A stretch of 64,000 bases of DNA from Roseomonas sp. KE2513 (GTDB lineage: Bacteria; Pseudomonadota; Alphaproteobacteria; Acetobacterales; Acetobacteraceae), in contig NZ_RCVR01000011.1 in assembly GCF_016107305.1 (NCBI RefSeq), forward strand, positions 62,001-126,000, written 5' to 3'. Positions 36,013 through 45,042 of the stretch are shown here, piece after piece. A program made the position numbers and the translations under genes. Under the pieces are notes generated by a model. That model had not been told where the DNA came from, did no database searches, and saw nothing but the letters and a program-made list of their open reading frames with translations. Positions within the stretch are counted from its first letter, which is position 1; the number at the start of each line of letters is the position of its first letter.

Positions 36013-37464
36013 CTAGAAAAGTTCGAAGTACTCGCGCTGCTCCCATTCCGAGACCTCGGCCTCGAAACGAGCGATTTCCGCGCGTTTGAGGCGCAGGAAC
36101 CAGTCGATCACCCCCGTACCGAAAGCCTCGCGCGCCGTTTCGTTCCTGTCCAGGGCGTCGAGGGCCTCGGACAGATTTCGGGGCAGTAACGGCGCCTCCG
36201 TGTCGTAGGGGGCGTCGGCAGGGGGGCCGGGTTCGCGGCCGCGCTCGATTCCATCGAGGCCGAAATGCAGCTGCGAGGCCATGTAGAGGTACGGATTCGC
36301 CGCCGGTTCCCCCACGCGGTTCTCCAGCCGTGTCGCGCGGTCCCCAGGGCGCCCGAGCGCGCGGACCATCACCCCGCGGTTGTCGATTCCCCAGACCGCG
36401 CGGTCCGGTGCCAGCGAGAGCGGGCGATAGCGCCGATAGCCGTTGATCGTCGGCGTGGAGAAGGCCGCCGCCGCCCGCGCGTGGTGCAGTAGCCCGCCGA
36501 GATAGTGGCGCGCCGTGTCCGAGAGCAGCGCGCCTCCCTCTCCCACGAAGGCGTTGCGGCCGCTCGTCGCCTCGGTGAGCGATTGATGCAGGTGCCAACC
36601 AGAGGACATGACGTTGGGAATGCGCGGCCGGCACATGAAGCTTGCGTGGTAGCCGTGCCGCCGCGCCACCTGCTTCACTGTGGAGCGGAACAGGATCGCC
36701 GCATCGGCCGAGGCCATGGCGTCCTGGGCGTCGAAGGTGAACTCCACCTGGCTTGGCCCGTACTCCACCTCCATGGAGCGCAGCGGCAGCTCCAGCGCCT
36801 CGATCGCGTGGCGCAGCACCTCCAGCACGGGGTCCAGCGCGTCGTAGCGGCTCTCGGTAAGGTAGTTGTAGCCCTGGGTCAGCAGCGCGACTTCGGGCGG
36901 CGTGCCGGGCTGGCCGGCATCCCCGGGCGCCAATTTAGGGTCGAGCAGGCGGAAGAGGTGGAATTCCATCTCCACGCCGGTCGTGAAGCCGAAGCCCATG
37001 TCGGCGGCGCGAAGGAGCGCGCGGCGAAGCTGGTGGCGGGAGGAGAGCGCGACGGGCCGCCCATCCGCGAAATAGGCGTCGCAGAGCATCCAGCCCGTGT
37101 GCGGCGCCCAGGGCAGCACGTGGAAGCTGGCAGGATCGGGCAGCAGCAGGAAATCGGCCGCCCCCTCCATCTCCTTCATGCCCAGCGCGCCGCCCGCGTT
37201 GAAAACCGGCCAGGCGGTACGGTGGGCACTGTCCTTCAGCAGCATCGTCGTGGTCATGGCGATACCGTCGCGCAGCGCCCGTGCCGCGTCGGCCGCGACC
37301 ACGGTCTTGCCGCGCAGGATCCCGTGCTGGTCGGCCCAGGAGAGGCGGAGGACGCCGATGCCCTCCGCTTCGAAGCGGCGGAGCACGTCCTGCGCCTGGC
37401 GGCGGGCATTGTCGCTGTGCAGCCCGTGCTGCTCGGCGAAGCTCATGCGGGGATGGGCGTTCAC
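36013..37464 (-). CDS. Glutamine-synthetase-like ligase (putative gamma-glutamylamide synthetase)
   Basis: 483 residues. GS fold with the ATP/metal features: DQHGILRGK (residue 45 on), Glu in GVEMEFHLF (163-171), EYGPSQVEF (234-242), SSGWHLHQSL (287-296), DNRG (361-364), RLENR and ANPYL (379-393). The adenylylation region of housekeeping GlnA is not evident. Family members outside GlnA join glutamate to amines (PuuA, IpuC, the aniline AtdA1 protein). GTG start overlaps the oxygenase stop as GTGA, so the two are translationally coupled; ATG six codons later (37446) is the alternative. I infer gamma-glutamylation of an amine rather than ammonia assimilation. Confidence 0.88.
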   Translation of the reverse strand: MNAHPRMSFAEQHGLHSDNARRQAQDVLRRFEAEGIGVLRLSWADQHGILRGKTVVAADAARALRDGIAMTTTMLLKDSAHRTAWPVFNAGGALGMKEMEGAADFLLLPDPASFHVLPWAPHTGWMLCDAYFADGRPVALSSRHQLRRALLRAADMGFGFTTGVEMEFHLFRLLDPKLAPGDAGQPGTPPEVALLTQGYNYLTESRYDALDPVLEVLRHAIEALELPLRSMEVEYGPSQVEFTFDAQDAMASADAAILFRSTVKQVARRHGYHASFMCRPRIPNVMSSGWHLHQSLTEATSGRNAFVGEGGALLSDTARHYLGGLLHHARAAAAFSTPTINGYRRYRPLSLAPDRAVWGIDNRGVMVRALGRPGDRATRLENRVGEPAANPYLYMASQLHFGLDGIERGREPGPPADAPYDTEAPLLPRNLSEALDALDRNETAREAFGTGVIDWFLRLKRAEIARFEAEVSEWEQREYFELF

Positions 37465-38804
37465 TCGGCGGCCCTGGCTGGGGCGAGGGACAGCTCGGGT
37501 GGGGCCCAGGGGGCGCCGGCCCGGCGGCGGGCGACGGCGGCGCGCCAATGGGCCTCCCACCCCTCTGTCGGCGCCATGCCGTCGATGGTGGCGGGGCCGG
37601 TCAGCCGCGCCGCCTCCTCCTCGCCGATCGCGAGCAGGGGCGCGCGTCCCTCCTCCATCGCCTCCATGGCGCGCAGCAGCAGCCGGCGATTGGCCGCGAT
37701 GGCCTTGTCGGTCGAGGCCAGGTGCTCCCGCGTGCGGTCCTGGATGGCGCCCTGGCTCTCCACCGCCCATTGGTCATGCGTGTTGATGTCGTGCCCCATG
37801 CCCGTATAGGTCTGGCCCATCTGCTCCTGCGGGTCGAAGCCGTACTCGTTCGTGCGGTTGCGGCGCGCGACGTAGTCCGGCAGCGCGTAGGTCTCCAGCC
37901 GCTGTGCGCGCATCCGGGCGCGGTCCACCGGGGCCGCGAAGCTCGTGAAGATCGCGACCCAGTAGCAGCGCGTGTCGTCCACCGGCAGGTGCCACTGGGT
38001 GATCGTCATCTCCGCGCTCATCGGGATGACGAAGGCCTGGGGGAAGTAGAGGTTGGTGACGCGCACATGGGTGGTGGCGTCGCTGATGCGGCGGAGAGCG
38101 GTCAGGCGCAGTCCGTAATCCGTGCCCTCGACCTCGATGCGCGGGCGGGGGAACTCGCGCAGCACATAGGTCATCGGCAGGTCGGAGCCGTCCGAGGCGC
38201 CGCGGAACTGCTTGCCGTAGCCGGCGCTCGCGTCCTCGTCCTCGAAGAAGCGGTGCAGGAAGGAGGCATGGGCGGGGTCGATGCCAACCTCCAGCGCCTG
38301 CAGCCAGTTGCACTCGATCAGCCCCTTGAAGGCGAAGGTATGGGTGTCCGGCGCCACGAAGCAGTCGAAGGCGGGCAGCGCGGGCGCCTCTCCCTCGCCG
38401 AGATAGGCAAAGATGATCCCGGCACGAACCTGCAAGGGATAGGAGCGGGTGCGGATCCGCTGGCAAAGGGTGCTGCCCTCGGGCTCCGCCGGCGTTTCCA
38501 GGCACCGCCCGTCGGTTGCAAAGAGCCAGCCGTGGAAGGGGCAGCGCAATCCGCCATCCTCCAGCCGGCCATAGGCGAGGTCTACGCCCCGGTGCGGGCA
38601 GTCCCGGTCGATCAGACCAAGTCGTCCGGCTTCGTCGCGGAAAAGCACGAAGTCCTGACCCAACGCCCGGACGGCACGGACCGGCCGCGGCCCCTCCAGC
38701 TCCTCGATCAGCGCCACCGGCTGCCAGTAGCGGCGCAGCAGTGCCCCGCCCGGCGTGCCCGGCCCCACCCGCGTGAGCCGTTGGTTCATTTCCGCGCTCA
38801 TCAT
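37461..38804 (-). CDS. Rieske non-heme iron oxygenase, alpha subunit (phthalate-dioxygenase-like)
   Basis: 447 residues. Rieske [2Fe-2S] ligands Cys69-x-His71 (CPHRG) and Cys88-x2-His91 (CPFHGW). Mononuclear iron site D176-x2-H179-x4-H184 in GIDPAHASFLH. The pattern near the start (LTRVGPGTPGGALLRRYWQP) is that of single-component-type oxygenases such as phthalate 4,5-dioxygenase, which receive electrons from a separate reductase; no reductase gene is in the window. ATG at 38804 has GGAGGG 7 bases ahead. First gene of the unit, facing the IclR regulator. Confidence 0.92.
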   Translation of the reverse strand: MMSAEMNQRLTRVGPGTPGGALLRRYWQPVALIEELEGPRPVRAVRALGQDFVLFRDEAGRLGLIDRDCPHRGVDLAYGRLEDGGLRCPFHGWLFATDGRCLETPAEPEGSTLCQRIRTRSYPLQVRAGIIFAYLGEGEAPALPAFDCFVAPDTHTFAFKGLIECNWLQALEVGIDPAHASFLHRFFEDEDASAGYGKQFRGASDGSDLPMTYVLREFPRPRIEVEGTDYGLRLTALRRISDATTHVRVTNLYFPQAFVIPMSAEMTITQWHLPVDDTRCYWVAIFTSFAAPVDRARMRAQRLETYALPDYVARRNRTNEYGFDPQEQMGQTYTGMGHDINTHDQWAVESQGAIQDRTREHLASTDKAIAANRRLLLRAMEAMEEGRAPLLAIGEEEAARLTGPATIDGMAPTEGWEAHWRAAVARRRAGAPWAPPELSLAPARAAE

Positions 38805-38834
38805 GGCCAGGCCCTCCGTGAAGCGTCCACTGAC

Positions 38835-38848
38835 CGAACACCTGTTCG
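38835..38848. promoter_or_regulatory. Candidate IclR operator in divergent promoter region
   Basis: CGAACA-CC-TGTTCG is a perfect 6-2-6 inverted repeat in the 120-base gap between the oxygenase and iclR genes. TAGATT at 38865-38870 is a good -10 box for iclR, placing the repeat over its -35 region; for the oxygenase the repeat lies just after the likely start of transcription. A second repeat CGCTGCGA / TCGCAGCG occurs at 38851-38858 and 38880-38887. Both suit autoregulation and control of the operon. Confidence 0.5.
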
Positions 38849-38924
38849 CTCGCTGCGATGAGCGTAGATTGTTCCCCGCTCGCAGCGCAACGACCGTTGC
38901 CGCGCCGGACGAAAGGGATTGACC

Positions 38925-39725
38925 ATGCCGCGACTGGGCGCCGAGGCAGCGCTCCGCCGGGAGGCGGAGGCCCATGGGCCCGAGCACTCCGAAGCCCTGG
39001 CGCGGGGAATCGCCGTTCTCTCGGCCTTCGGCGCGGCGCGGCGGGCGATGACGCTCGCCGAGGCGGCCCGCGCCACCGGCCTGCCCCGCGCGACGGCCCG
39101 CCGGGCGCTGGCCACCCTCCTGAACCTCGGCCTGCTGGAGAGTGAGGGGCGACAGTTCCGGCTTACCCCGCGGGTGCTGCGGCTGGCCACGGGCTATCTC
39201 GCCTCCAACGGCGTCTCCTTCCTCCTGCAACCTCGTTGCGAGCGGATTGCGGCCGAACGGGGCACCACCTGCTCCGTCGCCATGCTGGAAGGGGCTGAGA
39301 TCGTCTTCGTCGCCCACGCCCAGGCGGCGCGGCTCTCGCCCTTCAGCGCCATGGTGGGCACGCGCCTGCCTGCCCACTGCACCGCGCTGGGCCGGGTGCT
39401 GCTCGCCGCCCTGCCCGACCCGGTGCTGGACGGGGTGCTCGCCACCCTGCGGCCCGAGCCGGTGACGCCGCGGACGGAGATGGACCCGGCGCGGATCCGG
39501 GCCGCTGTCCTGGACGCCCGTGCCGCCGGCCACGCCCTGGTGGAGGACGAGGCGGAGTTGGGCTTCCGCTCTCTCGCCGTGCCGCTGCGCCGCTACGATG
39601 GCCGCGTGGTGGCGGCCCTCAACATGGGCGCCTCCCTGGCCCTTCATCCGGCCGGAGAAATGGTAGCTCACCTGCTGCCGCTGCTGCTGGCCGAGGCCGA
39701 GGAGATCGGAGCGCAGCTCGTCTGA
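38925..39725 (+). CDS. IclR-family transcriptional regulator
   Basis: 266 residues. N-terminal winged helix (ALARGIAVLSAFGAARRAM, MTLAEAARATGLPRATARR) and C-terminal effector domain (TTCSVAMLEGAEIVFVAH, PAHCTALGRVLLA, FRSLAVPLRRYDGRVVAALN), close in layout to PcaR/PobR regulators of aromatic catabolism. ATG at 38925 with AAGGGA ahead; a TTG two codons earlier is possible. Diverges from the Rieske/GS/ABC unit and is its likely regulator. Confidence 0.93.
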   Translation: MPRLGAEAALRREAEAHGPEHSEALARGIAVLSAFGAARRAMTLAEAARATGLPRATARRALATLLNLGLLESEGRQFRLTPRVLRLATGYLASNGVSFLLQPRCERIAAERGTTCSVAMLEGAEIVFVAHAQAARLSPFSAMVGTRLPAHCTALGRVLLAALPDPVLDGVLATLRPEPVTPRTEMDPARIRAAVLDARAAGHALVEDEAELGFRSLAVPLRRYDGRVVAALNMGASLALHPAGEMVAHLLPLLLAEAEEIGAQLV

Positions 39726-39887
39726 GCGCCCTCTCGACGCCCCCGCATTCCACCCAACGCCGCCCCCTCGTTGCGAGGTAGTGTCTTGGCGGGCGAACTC
39801 GCGGGCGGCTCGGCCGTTCTTCCCAGCCAGCATCCTGGCGGTGGAGGACCGGTGCAGCAGCACGTGCCGACAAGGAACGGGCCGCCG

Positions 39888-41768
39888 ATGGCCAGGGCCG
39901 GGGCGAGACCCGCTGAGGCGGGCACGGACCCCGCTGCCCTGCGTGCCGCCCTGGCCGAGGCGCGGGCCGAGGCCGCGCGCTTGGCGGCAAGGCTGCGCAC
40001 GGCCGAGCGGCAGGTCTCCGCCGGCCGCGCCCTCGCTTCCGCTCGCCGCGCGGCCGCGGAGGAGGACGACGCCGCCCTCGGCGCCGCGCTGGAGGAACTC
40101 TCCGCCTTCTCGGCCGAGCTGGAGGACGCCAATGCCGCCCTGGCACGCGAGGTGGCGGAGCGACGGGCGGAACTGGTCGCGATCGATGCTGCCCTGCGAG
40201 AGAGCGAGGAGCGGGTCCGCCTAGCCCACCGCTACGCCGGTGCCGGCGCCTGGGACTGGCACATCCCCCACGGCACAATGACGTGGTCCGACGAGTACCG
40301 CGAGCTGCTCGGCCTGCCCGCAGAGGCTGCCGCCTCCTACGACGCCTGGCTGGCCGGGGTTCACGCCGAGGACCGCGCGGCGGTGGAGCGCGAGCTGCGC
40401 GGCTTCCTCAGCACCACGGCCTCCGAATGCGAGATCGAGTACCGGGTGCGCCACCCCCACCGCGGCATCCTCTGGCTCTCCGGCCGCGGCCGGCTGCACC
40501 GCGACGACTGGGGCACGCCGCTGCGGCTGGTCGGGCTCTGCATCGACATCACGGCCCGCAAGCGCGCCGAGATCGCGCTGCGCGACGCGAACGAGAACCT
40601 GCGGCGAGAGGTGGAGCGCGAGGTGGCGGCGCGCGAGGCCGCGCAGGCACGGCTGACGCAGACCCTGAAGCTGGAGGCGCTCGGGCGGCTCACCGGCGGC
40701 GTCGCGCACGACTTCAACAATCTTCTGGCGGTGGTCACGGCCGGCGCCTCGCTGCTCGCACGTGCGGAGGACCCGGCGCGGCGGGCGAAGCTGACCGCGA
40801 ACATCTCGGCGGCAGCGGCGCGCGGCGCGGACCTCACGCGGCGCCTGCTCACCTTCGCCCGCCGCCAGGCCCTGCGGCCCGAGCGCGTCGCCCTCGCCCC
40901 CTGGCTGCGTGAGATCGGCGCCCTGCTCTCGCGCTCGCTCCGCGCCGACATCGCGGTGGAGGTGGATGCGCCGGACACGCTCTGGCCCGTGCTGGCCGAC
41001 CCTTCGGAGATGGAGCTCGCGGTCACCAACCTCGCCCTCAACGCGCAGGACGCCATGCCGCGTGCGGGGGTGCTACGGATCGCCGCCCGCAACGTGACCC
41101 TTGCCGGCACGGAGGAGCCGGAGGGGCTGCACGGCGACTTCCTGCGCCTCGAGGTTTCCGACACAGGCACGGGCATGTCGCCGGAAGCGCTCGCCCGTGC
41201 CTTCGAGCCCTTCTTTACCACGAAGTCCGGCGGCGGCGGCGGGCTTGGGTTGCCGCAGGTCTACGGCTTCGCGCGGCAGAGCGGCGGTGCGGCGCGGGTG
41301 GGCAGCCGCCTGGGCCAGGGCACCTGCGTGACCCTGCTGCTTCCCCGTGCCGAGACGGTGCCGGACGCGGCGGGCAGCGCCGGCGCCGCGCGACGGGGCG
41401 TAAGAGAGAGGACGCTCCGCGTGCTGGTGGTGGAGGACGACGAGGCCGTAGCCTCGCTCGTGCTCGACATGATGCAGCATCTCGGCCACTCGGCCCTGCG
41501 CGCGAGCAGCGCGGCGGATGCGCTTCACCAGATCGCCGCCGGCATCGAGGTGGACCTCGTCTTCACGGACGTGCTGATGCCTGGCGAGATGGACGGCCTG
41601 GATCTCGCCCGCACCGTGGCGAAGGCCAGGCCCGGCCTGCCGGTGTTGCTCACCAGCGGCTATGGCGGCGCCCCCGCGCGGGTGGCTGAGGCCGGGCTGC
41701 CGCTGCTGCGCAAGCCCTATGACCTCGGCGCACTTCGCCGCGCCCTGGCGGAAGCCGCCGCCGACTGA
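39888..41768 (+). CDS. PAS-domain hybrid sensor histidine kinase
   Basis: 626 residues, no membrane segment. Order: coiled coil rich in Ala/Glu/Arg (about 15-105), PAS domain with PAC end (about 110-225, GAWDWHIPHGTMTWSDEY ... LCIDITARKRAE), HisKA with phospho-acceptor His274 in GGVAHDFNNLL, HATPase_c (N-box NLALNAQDAMP, DTGTGMSPE, FEPFFTTK, GGLGLPQVYG), and a C-terminal receiver (acid pair 517-518 in VVEDDEAV, phospho-acceptor D561, K609). A soluble sensor. ATG at 39888 preceded by AAGGA; frame open 39 codons upstream. No partner regulator nearby; the receiver may be its output or relay. Confidence 0.92.
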   Translation: MARAGARPAEAGTDPAALRAALAEARAEAARLAARLRTAERQVSAGRALASARRAAAEEDDAALGAALEELSAFSAELEDANAALAREVAERRAELVAIDAALRESEERVRLAHRYAGAGAWDWHIPHGTMTWSDEYRELLGLPAEAAASYDAWLAGVHAEDRAAVERELRGFLSTTASECEIEYRVRHPHRGILWLSGRGRLHRDDWGTPLRLVGLCIDITARKRAEIALRDANENLRREVEREVAAREAAQARLTQTLKLEALGRLTGGVAHDFNNLLAVVTAGASLLARAEDPARRAKLTANISAAAARGADLTRRLLTFARRQALRPERVALAPWLREIGALLSRSLRADIAVEVDAPDTLWPVLADPSEMELAVTNLALNAQDAMPRAGVLRIAARNVTLAGTEEPEGLHGDFLRLEVSDTGTGMSPEALARAFEPFFTTKSGGGGGLGLPQVYGFARQSGGAARVGSRLGQGTCVTLLLPRAETVPDAAGSAGAARRGVRERTLRVLVVEDDEAVASLVLDMMQHLGHSALRASSAADALHQIAAGIEVDLVFTDVLMPGEMDGLDLARTVAKARPGLPVLLTSGYGGAPARVAEAGLPLLRKPYDLGALRRALAEAAAD

Positions 41769-41803
41769 CACCGCCCTTGGCCAAGTCCGGGGGCGGGGAC
41801 CAT

Positions 41804-44197
41804 ATGGCGGCCATGGTGCCCATGACCCCTACGAGCCCACAAGGAACGCTCCCGCCCGGGAGCGCGGGCAGGCCGGCGCGCCCGAGGCGTCGCTGGCGCT
41901 GGCTGGGCCGGGCGCTGCTCCTCCTCGTCGCCATTCCCCTCCTTGCCCTGGCGGGGGCGGCCGCGCTCGTCTGGGCGACCTTGCCGGGCGAGTCGGAAGC
42001 GCTGCGCGTCGCGGGCCTCTCGGCCCCCGTAGAGATCGAGTTCGACCCGCGCGGCGTGCCCCGCCTGCGCGCCCGCACCGAGCGGGACGCGGCGGTGGCC
42101 ATGGGCGTGCTCCACGCGCGCGACCGGCTTTTCCAGATGGAACTGATGCGCCGCAACGGCGCCGGGCGTCTGAGTGAGATAGCCGGCCCGGCGACGCTGC
42201 GCCTCGACCGCTACATGCGCACGCTGAACCTGCGCGCGCGGGCGGAGGCGGACCTCGCCGCCCTGCCGCCGGACGCGCGGGACCTGCTGGAGGCCTATGC
42301 CGCCGGGGTGAACGCCTGGATCGCGACCCGCGGCCGCTTCGCCGCGCCCGAGTTCATCGCCCTCGGCCAGCCCGAGCCCTGGCGCGCCTCGGAAAGCCTT
42401 CTCTGGGGCAAGATCATGGGGCTCTGGCTCTCCGGCAACTGGCGGACGGAGACGGAGCGGGCAAGGCTGGCCTCGGTGCTGCCGCCGGAGCGGCTGGCCC
42501 AGCTCTGGCCAGCTGATGAAAGCCCCGGCCGGCCGGACCTCGCGGCCCTTCCCGCCCCCACTCGCCTCGCCGCCCTGCTTGGCGCCGTGCCGCGCTGGGG
42601 GGAGGACGCGCCGCTGCCGGAATCGGCCTCCAATGCCTGGGCCATCGCTCCCTCGCGCTCGGCGACCGGCGGGGCGCTCCTCGCCTCCGACCCGCATCTC
42701 GCGCTCCAGGCGCCGGCACTCTGGTATCTCGCGCGGATCGAGCTACCCAACGGCCGCTTCCTCGCGGGGGCGACGGCGCCGGGGGTGCCGATGATGGTGA
42801 TCGGGCGCAACGAGCGCCTCGCCTGGGGCTTCACCACCACCCATTCCGACACGCAGGACGTCTTTATTGAGCGCCTCGCGGGTCCCGAGACCTACGATAC
42901 ACCCTCCGGCCCACGCCGCTTCACCGTGCGGGAGGAGCGGATCGCCGTGCGCGGCGCCCCGGACGTGGTGATGCGCGTGCGGGAGACGCGGCACGGGCCG
43001 GTGATCTCCGACCTCGACGAAGGGCCGCCGGCGGACCGGATACTCGCGGTTTCGATGGCCAGCCTCGCCCCCTCCGATACGCAGGCGGCGGGCCTTCTCG
43101 CGCTCAACCGCGCGGGTTCGGTCGCGGAAGCGCGGGCGGCCGCGGCGATGATCGCCTCCCCCGCGCAGAACCTGATGGTGGCGGACGCCGCGGGCGGCAT
43201 CGCGATGTTCCTGACCGGCCGCACGCCGGTGCGCGCCGCGGGTGACGGCGCCCTGCCCGTTCGCGGCTGGGACGGCGCGCATGACTGGACGGGCTGGGTG
43301 CCCTTCGACGCCATGCCGCATGTCGTGACGCCCGCGAGCGGCGTGGTGGTCAACGCGAATAACCGCGTGCAGCCGCCGGGCGCGGAGCCCTATCTCGGCC
43401 GCGACTGGTACGGCGACTGGCGCTTCCGCCGCATCGGGGAGCTTCTGCACGCCCAGTCGCGCCATGCCCCCGCCGATCTCGGCACGATCCAGGCCGATGC
43501 CGTGAGCCTCCACGCGCGGGAAATGCTGACGCTGCTGAAGGCCCCGCCCCGCTCCCTCGGCGCGCCCGGCGTGGCGTACGACCTGATGGGGGGGTGGGAC
43601 GGCGCGATGTTGCCCGGCCTGCCCCAGCCCCTGATCTTCAACGCCTGGGCGCGGGAACTCGGCCGGCTGGCCCTGACCCAGGGCGGCGTGCCCGAGGGTG
43701 CCTTTTCGTCCGGCCCGGAATTCCTGCGCCTGCTGCTCACCCCGGTTGGCGCTAGCTGGTGCGGGGCGGTGGGCTGTGAGGCGCTCTCGGCCCGTGCGCT
43801 GGAGAACGCTGTGGCGGAGCTCGCGGCGCGCTTCGGATCCGATCCTGCCACTTGGCGATGGGGTGCCGCCCACCGGGTGCGGCTGGAGCACCCGCTGCTC
43901 CGTTTCGTGCCGCTTCTCTCCGATTGGCTGCGGATCGAGGCGCCGACGCCCGGCGACGGGGAGACCGTGAACCGCGGCGGCATGGCACGCGACTTCTCCC
44001 ACATCCACGGGCCGGGCCTGCGGATCGTCATGGACCTCGCCTCGCCGGACGGCGTGCTGGCGGCGATCGCCACGGGCCAGTCGGGCAATCCCTTCTCCCG
44101 CCACTGGGGCGACATGAACGCGGGCTGGGTGACCGGCCAGCTGGAGCCTCTGCCCGCGCGCGCGCCGGTTGCCGCCCGCCTGAGGCTCGCGCCGTGA
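41804..44197 (+). CDS. Penicillin acylase family (Ntn-hydrolase) protein
   Basis: 797 residues from ATG 41804; further Met codons at 41813 and 41822 and a TTG at 41777 leave the start open. Residues ~35-60 form a hydrophobic anchor/signal. The self-cleaving precursor shows the nucleophile Ser276 in ESASNAWAIAPSRS, the new N-terminus of the beta chain after spacer removal, plus LASDPHLALQAPALWY and FVIG-like WGFTTTHSDTQDVFIE. Acts on amides in the periplasm; the family includes beta-lactam and N-acyl-homoserine-lactone acylases. Starts 35 bases after the hybrid kinase and is probably cotranscribed. Confidence 0.9.
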   Translation: MAAMVPMTPTSPQGTLPPGSAGRPARPRRRWRWLGRALLLLVAIPLLALAGAAALVWATLPGESEALRVAGLSAPVEIEFDPRGVPRLRARTERDAAVAMGVLHARDRLFQMELMRRNGAGRLSEIAGPATLRLDRYMRTLNLRARAEADLAALPPDARDLLEAYAAGVNAWIATRGRFAAPEFIALGQPEPWRASESLLWGKIMGLWLSGNWRTETERARLASVLPPERLAQLWPADESPGRPDLAALPAPTRLAALLGAVPRWGEDAPLPESASNAWAIAPSRSATGGALLASDPHLALQAPALWYLARIELPNGRFLAGATAPGVPMMVIGRNERLAWGFTTTHSDTQDVFIERLAGPETYDTPSGPRRFTVREERIAVRGAPDVVMRVRETRHGPVISDLDEGPPADRILAVSMASLAPSDTQAAGLLALNRAGSVAEARAAAAMIASPAQNLMVADAAGGIAMFLTGRTPVRAAGDGALPVRGWDGAHDWTGWVPFDAMPHVVTPASGVVVNANNRVQPPGAEPYLGRDWYGDWRFRRIGELLHAQSRHAPADLGTIQADAVSLHAREMLTLLKAPPRSLGAPGVAYDLMGGWDGAMLPGLPQPLIFNAWARELGRLALTQGGVPEGAFSSGPEFLRLLLTPVGASWCGAVGCEALSARALENAVAELAARFGSDPATWRWGAAHRVRLEHPLLRFVPLLSDWLRIEAPTPGDGETVNRGGMARDFSHIHGPGLRIVMDLASPDGVLAAIATGQSGNPFSRHWGDMNAGWVTGQLEPLPARAPVAARLRLAP

Positions 44198-44238
44198 CAG
44201 GACGTGACCGAAACCCTGCCGCAGACAGTGCGCTAGCC

Positions 44239-45042
44239 ATGGACGGCGGCATCGGTTCCGCCGAAACTGGCCCCCGAATGCTTCACCGCGCTCAACGCCG
44301 ACCGCAGTTCTTCTACACCACGGCCCCCCTGCCCTGCCCCTACCTGGCTGGCAGGACCGAGAGGAAAGTCGTGACCGAACTCTCCGGCCCGGAGGGGGAG
44401 GCGCTGCACGACCGCCTTTCCCGCGCGGGGTTCCGGCGCAGCCACAACATCGCCTATGCCCCGGTCTGCCCGGGCTGCCAGTCCTGCATCCCCATCCGCA
44501 TCGTGGTGGACGACTTCAAGCCTTCCCGCACGCATCGCCGGGTGCTGCGGGCCAATGCGGAGGTGGTGGCGCAGGAGGTGCCTGCGCGGGCGACGGCGGA
44601 GCAGTTCGCCCTTTTCCAGCGCTACCAGCGGGCGCGGCACCGGGACGGCGACATGGCCGCCATGGGCTTCTACGACTATCGCGCGATGGTTGAGGACACG
44701 CCGATCACGACGATGCTGATCGAGTTCCGCGAGGCCCCGGACCGGCTGATCGGCGCCTGCCTGACGGACTGGCTGAAGGACGGGCTCTCGGCCGTCTATT
44801 CCTATTTCGAGCCGGACCATGCCGGGCGCTCGCTCGGCACGCTGGCCATCCTGCACCTCGTGGAGCGGGCGCGGGCGCTGGGGCTACCCTACGTCTATCT
44901 CGGCTACTGGGTGCCGCAGAGCGCCAAGATGGCCTACAAGGCCGGCTTCCGGCCGAGCGAGATCCTCACCCAGGGCGCCTGGCATCCGCTCCGCGACGGG
45001 GTGCCGCCGATGGCGGCCCTGGTGCCGGAGAGCGTGGGCTAG
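44239..45042 (+). CDS. bpt: Aspartate/glutamate leucyltransferase (bacterial arginyl-transferase family, Bpt)
   Basis: 267 residues. Adds leucine to N-terminal Asp/Glu of proteins for ClpS/ClpAP degradation. Recognised from FFYTTAPLPCPYLAGRTERK, the Cys-rich YAPVCPGCQSCIPIRI, and GFYDYRAMVEDTPITT, YVYLGYWVPQSAKMAYKAG. ATG at 44239; the ATG at 44278 (MLHRAQRRPQFFYTT) is an alternative. Its TAG stop lies within CTAG, which is also the stop of the opposing gene. Confidence 0.93.
   Translation: MDGGIGSAETGPRMLHRAQRRPQFFYTTAPLPCPYLAGRTERKVVTELSGPEGEALHDRLSRAGFRRSHNIAYAPVCPGCQSCIPIRIVVDDFKPSRTHRRVLRANAEVVAQEVPARATAEQFALFQRYQRARHRDGDMAAMGFYDYRAMVEDTPITTMLIEFREAPDRLIGACLTDWLKDGLSAVYSYFEPDHAGRSLGTLAILHLVERARALGLPYVYLGYWVPQSAKMAYKAGFRPSEILTQGAWHPLRDGVPPMAALVPESVG

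Noticed and set aside
37461-39863. 800-codon minus-strand frame extending upstream of the Rieske gene across iclR
   Set aside because: The Rieske family N-terminus and a strong ribosome-binding site put the start at 38804; the upstream part is antisense to iclR.
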